A stretch of 64,000 bases of DNA from Akkermansiaceae bacterium (GTDB taxonomy: Bacteria > Verrucomicrobiota > Verrucomicrobiia > Verrucomicrobiales > Akkermansiaceae). The notes beneath the pieces are model-generated. The model was given only the letters and a program-made list of their open reading frames with translations, did not search any database and was not told the origin of the DNA. Positions 58,906 to 64,000 of this stretch are shown here, one piece after another. The translations under genes and the position numbers were made by a program. Location: positions 146,425 to 210,424 of the forward strand of contig JAQWZU010000132.1 of assembly GCA_029253285.1 (NCBI GenBank). The letters are read 5' to 3'. Positions within the stretch are counted from its first letter, which is position 1; every line of letters starts with the position of its first letter.

Positions 58906-58975
58906 CCGGCATTCTTATTTGCCCCAGAGTTTTTCTTTCTCAAAGCGGAGGGAATTTGCCAGTATCCCCCCACTG

Positions 58976-59959
58976 ATGGATCCACAGGCTCTTCAACAAA
59001 AACTTTCCGCATCCAGCACATGGGTAAACGCAATCCGAGAGGAAATGGCCAGCGTCCTCGTTGGGCAGGAAAATCTCGTCAATAAGCTCCTCATCGGACT
59101 GCTCAGCAACGGGCACATTCTCCTCGAAGGAGTTCCAGGCCTCGCCAAAACCCTCGCGGTCAAAGCTCTTGCAGGTTCACTGCAGGCCCAATTTGCCCGA
59201 GTTCAGTTTACTCCGGATCTCCTTCCTGCCGACCTCATCGGCACCATGATCTACAATTCCGAAGAGAAATCGTTCTCTCCGAAACTGGGCCCTATTTTCG
59301 CCAACCTAATTCTGGCGGACGAAATCAACCGCGCCCCAGCCAAGGTTCAGGCCGCCCTTCTCGAAGCGATGCAGGAACGTCAGGTGACCATTGGCGATCA
59401 CTCCTACGCCCTTCCGGCGCCCTTCCTTGTTCTTGCGACCCAAAACCCGATCGACCAAGAGGGAACCTACTCCCTTCCGGAGGCTCAACTCGACCGCTTC
59501 CTTTTAAAGGTCATTGTAGACTACCCTAATCGCGACGAAGAACTCAACATCCTCGATCGCATGGCCTCCTCAACGGTGAAGGATACCACCAAGGCCGTAG
59601 TCAACCCCGAAATGATTGCCGAGAGTCGCCAAATCGTCGATCAAATCTACATCGACCCTGCCGTTAAAGGCTACATCGTTGACCTTGTGCAGGCCACCCG
59701 CGATCCTTCCAAGTATGAAGGTTCATTGAAGTCACTCATCCAATCCGGATCTTCTCCTCGGGCGACCATCAACTTCGCCCTCGCCGCACGCGCCCGGGCC
59801 TTCCTTGAACAACGCGCCTTTGTCACCCCCGCCGACATCAAAGAACTGGCCCCCGAAATTTTGCGCCACCGCATTCTCCTCTCCTACGAGGCCGAAGCAG
59901 AGAATGTCACTACCGACGATGTGATCCAACGTCTCATGGCTCGCGTGCCAGTTCCTTAA
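58976..59959 (+). CDS. MoxR-family AAA ATPase
   Basis: 327 residues from ATG 58976; the frame is open further upstream but without homology. AAA_3-type motifs: ILLEGVPGLAKTLAVKALA (Walker A), RVQFTPDLLPADLIG, LGPIFANLILADEINRAPAKVQAALLEAMQERQVT (Walker B), LATQNPIDQEGTYSLPEAQLDRF, and SPRATINFALAARARAFL in the lid domain. MoxR ATPases act as chaperones for metal-enzyme or von Willebrand-domain partners, which are normally encoded next door with a DUF58 protein. Here none follows; the next 400 bp hold only a gene fragment. Confidence 0.93.
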   Translation: MDPQALQQKLSASSTWVNAIREEMASVLVGQENLVNKLLIGLLSNGHILLEGVPGLAKTLAVKALAGSLQAQFARVQFTPDLLPADLIGTMIYNSEEKSFSPKLGPIFANLILADEINRAPAKVQAALLEAMQERQVTIGDHSYALPAPFLVLATQNPIDQEGTYSLPEAQLDRFLLKVIVDYPNRDEELNILDRMASSTVKDTTKAVVNPEMIAESRQIVDQIYIDPAVKGYIVDLVQATRDPSKYEGSLKSLIQSGSSPRATINFALAARARAFLEQRAFVTPADIKELAPEILRHRILLSYEAEAENVTTDDVIQRLMARVPVP

Positions 59960-60365
59960 ATAAAAGTAATATCATGACTCAATGAGTGACCAATCCATGG
60001 TCGCTGGATTAACATCACAAGACACGTCCTCCCCCGTGCATTGGTAATGCCGACGCTTCATTCCACATACGCTGGTCGTCTCTCTGTGCATCACCACCCC
60101 ACTCTTCGGAGCTGGCTCCCAGCTTGCCGAGCGTATGGCAGCCGGACCTGAAAGCGAATATTCGCAAGCTTTTACCAGCTCCGCCGTTATCGACTACAGC
60201 ACCCCCCATTCGATCAATTTTAATTCTGCCCTCTCCGTTCAGCTAGAAGACAAATGGACATCAGCGAAAGGTGATACAGATCTCTTTTCGATTGGAATGA
60301 GTGCTCGATTCCAAGAGGCAGAGCTTTTTCTTTCGGTCCCCTCCATTCGGCCATAGAATTCCACC
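59960..60365 (+). other. Intergenic region with a possible gene remnant
   Basis: A plus-strand frame opens after a TAA at 60045 and ends with TAG 60354-60356. It reads IPHTLVVSLCITTPLFGAGS, a signal-peptide-like stretch, then SSAVIDYSTPHSINFNSALS and EDKWTSAKGDTDLFSIGMSA. No ATG precedes the hydrophobic part; the first in-frame ATG is at 60135. The pattern of alternating residues suits a beta-rich surface protein, perhaps truncated. Otherwise nothing is seen before hprK. Confidence 0.3.
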
Positions 60366-61325
60366 ATGCCCGCCGGAGGAAAAAGAATCAACCCATCGAG
60401 TATCACCGTTCAGGAATTTCTGGATCGTTACGGAAAAGAGCTCGAATTGACCGTCGAACACCCGGTCGTGGGCCTCGATCGTAAAATAGCCGAACCCGCC
60501 GTCAACCGGCCCGGACTGGCTTTATCCGGATTCTTTACCTATTTTGCAAAAAAAAGGATCCAGGTCCTTGGGAATTCCGAAATATCCTACCTCAAGAAAA
60601 TTGGTCCTAAACTGCAGGTTGAGCGATTCACCCAGCTCTGTGAACAAGAGATGCCCTGTCTCGTCCTCGCCCGTGACCATACCCTCCCAGCCCCCTTGCT
60701 TGAAATTGCCCACGATCTCAATATCGCGATCATAACTTCACCGAAACTCACCATGAATTTCATCAACGAGGCCACCATCCGTCTGGAACAGGAATTTGCT
60801 CCACGCACCACCCTCCACGGTTGTATGGTCGATTATCGGGGAATCGGAGTTCTCATTACCGGAAAAAGCGGCTCCGGAAAAAGCGAAACCGCTATCGGGC
60901 TCCTCGAAAAGGGCGCAGCTCTGGTCGCCGATGATTCCGTGAAAATTCGCCAAATCGGCGGAGAACTCTCCACCTCGGCCAAAAACTTCGCCCGGGGATA
61001 CCTTGAAATGCGGGGAATCGGCATCATCAACGTCGCGAACCTCTACGGATTGTCAGCCATTCGACCCGAAAAACGTCTCGATCTCGTCGTTGCCCTAAAA
61101 CCAGACACTGATCTCAATAAAGTCGACCGTACCGGCATTCGGCGGAAGAAATTTAAGGTTCTCGATGTCGAGGTCCCACTGATTGAGGTTCCCGTTGCTG
61201 CCGGGCGTGAAACTGCCCGCCTAATCGGGGTCGCGGCATTGGATTTACAGCTCCGGAGAATTGGGTATGACATGGCCGACGAGTTCAATAAAAGGATCCT
61301 AGAGCAGATGAATGAGGGATTATAA
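60366..61325 (+). CDS. hprK: HPr kinase/phosphorylase
   Basis: 319 residues, normal for HprK. It phosphorylates HPr on Ser46 with ATP or PPi and reverses the reaction, linking carbon state to regulation. Motifs: VEHPVVGLDRKIAEPAVNRPGLALSGFF in the N-terminal domain, TLHGCMVDYRGIGVLITGKSGSGKSETAIGLLEKGA (Walker A ~165-172), LVADDSVKI, and the HprK signature YLEMRGIGIINV. It is followed by HPr (97 bp) and ptsI (62 bp) on the same strand, a compact regulatory cluster. Confidence 0.96.
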   Translation: MPAGGKRINPSSITVQEFLDRYGKELELTVEHPVVGLDRKIAEPAVNRPGLALSGFFTYFAKKRIQVLGNSEISYLKKIGPKLQVERFTQLCEQEMPCLVLARDHTLPAPLLEIAHDLNIAIITSPKLTMNFINEATIRLEQEFAPRTTLHGCMVDYRGIGVLITGKSGSGKSETAIGLLEKGAALVADDSVKIRQIGGELSTSAKNFARGYLEMRGIGIINVANLYGLSAIRPEKRLDLVVALKPDTDLNKVDRTGIRRKKFKVLDVEVPLIEVPVAAGRETARLIGVAALDLQLRRIGYDMADEFNKRILEQMNEGL

Positions 61326-61422
61326 TACCTAGGAATGAACATTTTGGCAGCTGAGAGGGCAATATTTGTCTTTTCTGGGCTCTTCCCACCCGTCACTATG
61401 GCCCCGCCACAAGACTATTTTT

Positions 61423-61701
61423 ATGCCTCAAAAGGATTTTACCATCACCAATCAACTCGGAATCCACGCTCGCCCAGCCGCGCAGTTTGTGAAAATCGCC
61501 AATACCTTTCCTTGCGATATTCGTGTCGAGAAAGATGATGATGAAGTTGATGGTAAGAGCATCCTTGGGCTCATGATGCTCGCTGCAGGTCATGGCTCGG
61601 TCATATCCGTCACAACGGAAGGCGAGCAGGCAGATGAAGCCCTCGAAGCTCTGGGTGAGTTGATCACCCGCGACTTCGAGGAAGTCTCCACGGCAAACTA
61701 A
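61423..61701 (+). CDS. ptsH: HPr phosphocarrier protein
   Basis: 92 residues from ATG 61423. It has the catalytic His15 in NQLGIHARPAAQFVKIA, phosphorylated by EI, and the regulatory Ser46 in DGKSILGLMMLAAG, target of HprK. Both phosphorylation sites are therefore present, as expected next to hprK. It lies between hprK and ptsI. No sugar-specific EII is in the window, so the chain may serve regulation rather than sugar import. Confidence 0.95.
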   Translation: MPQKDFTITNQLGIHARPAAQFVKIANTFPCDIRVEKDDDEVDGKSILGLMMLAAGHGSVISVTTEGEQADEALEALGELITRDFEEVSTAN

Positions 61702-61763
61702 GCCTCGATCATTCCCCCGCCAACCGCTGCGGGATTGAATCCCGTCAACATACGCTTGGGCAC

Positions 61764-63539
61764 ATGGCATCGAAATCAAATCGCGAACACACTTTCAACG
61801 GCACAGCGGTGTCCCGTGGAATTGCTTTCGGCCCGATCCATGTCGTGGCACGAGGATTCGCTGCTCCTGATGTCTATCCCATCAAGGAAGAAAATATTCC
61901 GGCCGAGCAAGCTCGCTTTGACCTCGCAATCGCCAAGACCAAGGAACAACTGAGCCAACTGCAGGACCACATTGAGGGCATCGCCGGCTCTGATGATGAA
62001 GGTCTGGTCTTCGAAGCTCACAGCCTGGTTCTTGAGGACCCCGGCCTCCTGCGAAAAGTCAGCAAGGCTATCGAAGAGCGGAAGCAGAACGCCGAGTTTT
62101 GTTTCTACGCCGTGATGCAAACCTTCCTCGAAGCAATGCGTCGGGTTGCCGACAGTTACCTCCGGGAACGCGCCGTCGATATCGACGACGTTTGCCAGCG
62201 GGTCCTCCGCAACTTCAAGGCTGACGACGGCGCAATCGGCCCGGACCATCAACACCTTTTGGTCACTTACGATCTCAGCCCTTCTGACACGGCGTCAATG
62301 GATCGCGCCAAGCTTCTCGGCTTTGTTACTGAAGCCGGAAGCATCAATTCCCACACTGCCATCCTGGCCCGGGCATTGGGAATTCCCGCCATCGTGGGAC
62401 TTGGAGGTGCGGTTCTGGAAACGACTGCTTTGGCTCCCGCAATCATTGACGGCTATTCCGGGAAACTCATTGTCAATCCTTCGGAGGAGACCACTGCGCG
62501 CTATCAAAAACTCGCAGCTGAACGGCAATCAGCCCGAAAGGCTCTCGAAGCCCTTCGTGACAAGGAGAGCACGACAACCGACGGCCACCACATTACGCTT
62601 TCCGCAAATATCGAGTTTACCCATGAGCTAGATACCGTCCGCGAAAACCGAGCCGAGGGCGTGGGATTATTTCGAACTGAATTTTTCCTTCTCGAATCTT
62701 CCAACCACCCGAACGAAGAAGCACAAACCAAGGTCTACCGGGAACTCGCGTTGGGAACCAAGCCGCATCAAGGAATCATCCGCACGCTTGACTCCGGTGG
62801 TGACAAGTTGGGCGTCGAAGCCTTCAGCGAACCCGAACCCAATCCCTTCTTGGGCTGGCGCGGCATTCGGGTGTCCCTCGACCGTCAGGCAATGTTCAAG
62901 GAACAGCTACGTGCAATCCTTCGTGCAAGTTCCGAGGGGAAGCTCGGAATGATGTTCCCCTTTATTTCAGGCCTCTCGGAAATCAAGGCCTGCCGGAAGC
63001 TCGTCTCAGAGTGCATGGGTGAACTCGATGCGGAAGGCCATGCCTATGATGCTGATCTCGAAATTGGCGCGATGATTGAAATCCCCTCGGCTGTTCTCGT
63101 CGCCGACGAGATTGCCAAAGAAGTCGACTTCTTTTCCATCGGGACAAATGATCTGATCCAATACACCGTGGCTGTGGATCGGATCAATCACCGTGTTGCC
63201 AAGCTATACCGATCTTCCCACCCGGCCGTCATCCGCTTGATCAAGATGACCACTGATGCCTCCAAACGGGCCGGTATCTGGACCGGAGTCTGTGGCGAAA
63301 TGGCCACGGACCTCCACATGACACCACTCCTAGTTGGACTCGGAGTGGATGAACTTTCAGTTGGGCCACACGATCTCGCTCCCGTTCGTAAAGCCCTTCT
63401 CTCACTGGATTTTGGCGAGTGTCAGGAAATGGCAGCGAGGGCCCTTACTCTGGCCACCAGTCGGGAGGTTTTTGACTGTACCAAGGCAATGGCGCAAGAA
63501 GCCTATCCCGACTTGTTGGAAGGACTTGACGCGGTTTAG
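61764..63539 (+). CDS. ptsI: Phosphoenolpyruvate-protein phosphotransferase (enzyme I)
   Basis: 591 residues. It transfers phosphate from PEP to HPr. Motifs: GTAVSRGIAFGPIHVV at the N-terminus, GFVTEAGSINSHTAILARALGIPAIVG with the phosphorylated His197, EGVGLFRTEFFLLES, GWRGIRVSLDRQAMFKEQLRAIL, MIEIPSAVLVADEIAKEVDFFSIGTNDLIQYTVAVDR, and GVCGEMATDLHMTPLLVGLG with the catalytic Cys in the PEP-binding C-terminal barrel. Third gene of the hprK-HPr-ptsI cluster. Its stop overlaps by 4 bp the 3' end of the convergent last gene. Confidence 0.96.
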   Translation: MASKSNREHTFNGTAVSRGIAFGPIHVVARGFAAPDVYPIKEENIPAEQARFDLAIAKTKEQLSQLQDHIEGIAGSDDEGLVFEAHSLVLEDPGLLRKVSKAIEERKQNAEFCFYAVMQTFLEAMRRVADSYLRERAVDIDDVCQRVLRNFKADDGAIGPDHQHLLVTYDLSPSDTASMDRAKLLGFVTEAGSINSHTAILARALGIPAIVGLGGAVLETTALAPAIIDGYSGKLIVNPSEETTARYQKLAAERQSARKALEALRDKESTTTDGHHITLSANIEFTHELDTVRENRAEGVGLFRTEFFLLESSNHPNEEAQTKVYRELALGTKPHQGIIRTLDSGGDKLGVEAFSEPEPNPFLGWRGIRVSLDRQAMFKEQLRAILRASSEGKLGMMFPFISGLSEIKACRKLVSECMGELDAEGHAYDADLEIGAMIEIPSAVLVADEIAKEVDFFSIGTNDLIQYTVAVDRINHRVAKLYRSSHPAVIRLIKMTTDASKRAGIWTGVCGEMATDLHMTPLLVGLGVDELSVGPHDLAPVRKALLSLDFGECQEMAARALTLATSREVFDCTKAMAQEAYPDLLEGLDAV

Positions 63540-64000
63540 CGCATCTCCATACCGCTCTTAGCAAAGACCCAGCGATTGACCTCACCTCCCTTGATGAGGG
63601 CTTTGGCATTCACAGGCTTCTCTCCAAAAATGGTCTGGGCTTTGTAAGTCACCAAACCGATCTGATAGCTCACTCCGTCAATACTTTCGTCTTCGCCAGC
63701 CTTCCAGGTAACTACCTGCTCGGCCTTAAACTCCTTCAAAGTACCCGCAGCGATGAACTTTTTCATTAACGCCACAAGTTCATCAGGTGAAAGCTTCTTA
63801 TCAGCAGGTTCAGGGACCGGTTCCGAATTGTCCGATCCATCTGTCCCACCGTCCCCGCTTGCAACCATGGGACCACCGGTAGCTGGAGGAGTCGCGACAG
63901 GAGGGGTTGGATCGGCCACTGGTGGAGGATTCACCGGAGCGGGCGGATTGACCGGAGGCTTGGGAGAAGCCGGAGTGGGTCCTCCAGCCACCTTCCCGGC
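63536..64000 (-). CDS. Proline-rich protein of unknown function, C-terminal part
   Basis: The frame is open from the window edge (64000) to TAG 63536-63538 region, giving at least 154 residues; the start is outside. A Pro/Ala/Val-rich linker (PVNPPAPVNPPPVADPTPP) and a Gly/Asp/Ser stretch precede a folded C-terminal domain of about 85 residues (LSPDELVALMKKFIAAG, KAEQVVTWKAGEDESIDGVSYQIGLVTYK, NAKALIKGGEVNRWVFAKSGMEMR). I recognise no family. The linker length suggests a surface or envelope-anchored protein. Convergent with ptsI, 4-bp overlap. Confidence 0.72.
   Translation of the reverse strand, partial: AGKVAGGPTPASPKPPVNPPAPVNPPPVADPTPPVATPPATGGPMVASGDGGTDGSDNSEPVPEPADKKLSPDELVALMKKFIAAGTLKEFKAEQVVTWKAGEDESIDGVSYQIGLVTYKAQTIFGEKPVNAKALIKGGEVNRWVFAKSGMEMR

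Overview
This window comes from a free-living, probably marine, member of the phylum Verrucomicrobiota. Several things in the sequence point there. There is a 51-residue 'small basic protein' of the Chlamydiae/Verrucomicrobia family (32910-33065). Two copies of the TGTTC-N4-GAACA LexA operator reported for Verrucomicrobia precede an SOS mutagenesis cassette. There are large secreted PVC-type dehydrogenase/haem proteins, secreted FG-GAP/ASPIC proteins, TSP3-type calcium repeats, and a decayed PEP-CTERM gene. Shine-Dalgarno sequences are mostly absent.

Layout. 0-2 kb: rplM (3' part)-rpsI, xth, and an exported Ni superoxide dismutase. 2-6.5 kb: BASS-family transporter, secreted PQQ-propeller protein, uvrC. 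6.6-10.3 kb: ExbB-ExbD-TPR operon. 10.4-15.8 kb: imuA-imuB and dnaE2, each unit with its own LexA operator. 15.9-18.3 kb: lpxI, floA and a floA-coupled small membrane protein. 18.4-23.1 kb: TonB receptor, then about 2.5 kb of decaying genes (a Dps remnant, an unidentified broken gene behind a Fur-like site, a PEP-CTERM remnant) around an intact AraC regulator. 23-26 kb: TPP riboswitch (apparently truncated) with terminator, thiC, thiD. 26-28 kb: a pair of HtrA-like proteins, one active and one with a lost triad. 28-38 kb: PBP1A, trkA, phoH, small basic protein, pseudouridine synthase, acs, coiled-coil protein, TatD-like hydrolase. 37.5-53 kb: large secreted degradative and redox proteins (SGNH/propeller/cupredoxin, tetrahaem propeller protein, secreted nuclease-like phosphatase, GH13 amylase, monohaem PVC dehydrogenase). 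53-55 kb: bifunctional nuclease-family protein and a CysJ-like diflavin reductase. 55-59 kb: the FG-GAP/ASPIC/thioredoxin/TPR protein. 59-64 kb: MoxR ATPase, then hprK-HPr-ptsI (a regulatory PTS without any EII in view), and a proline-rich protein running off the end.

The most notable observation is at 55150-58905. What looks like two adjacent genes is one reading frame of about 1251 codons interrupted only by an in-frame TGA (56878-56880). Directly behind this TGA lies a hairpin with a 6-bp perfect stem and a GGUCG loop, at the spacing and with the loop bases of the E. coli fdhF SECIS element. I infer a selenocysteine-containing secreted protein of the CRTAC1/ASPIC type, a family I do not know as a selenoprotein. 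Other points of interest are the truncated TPP aptamer, the double LexA control, the active/inactive protease pair fronted by a 17-bp perfect inverted repeat, a PVC dehydrogenase-like protein ending in a cupredoxin, and a Ni-SOD whose Sec signal peptide would itself expose the metal-binding His1.
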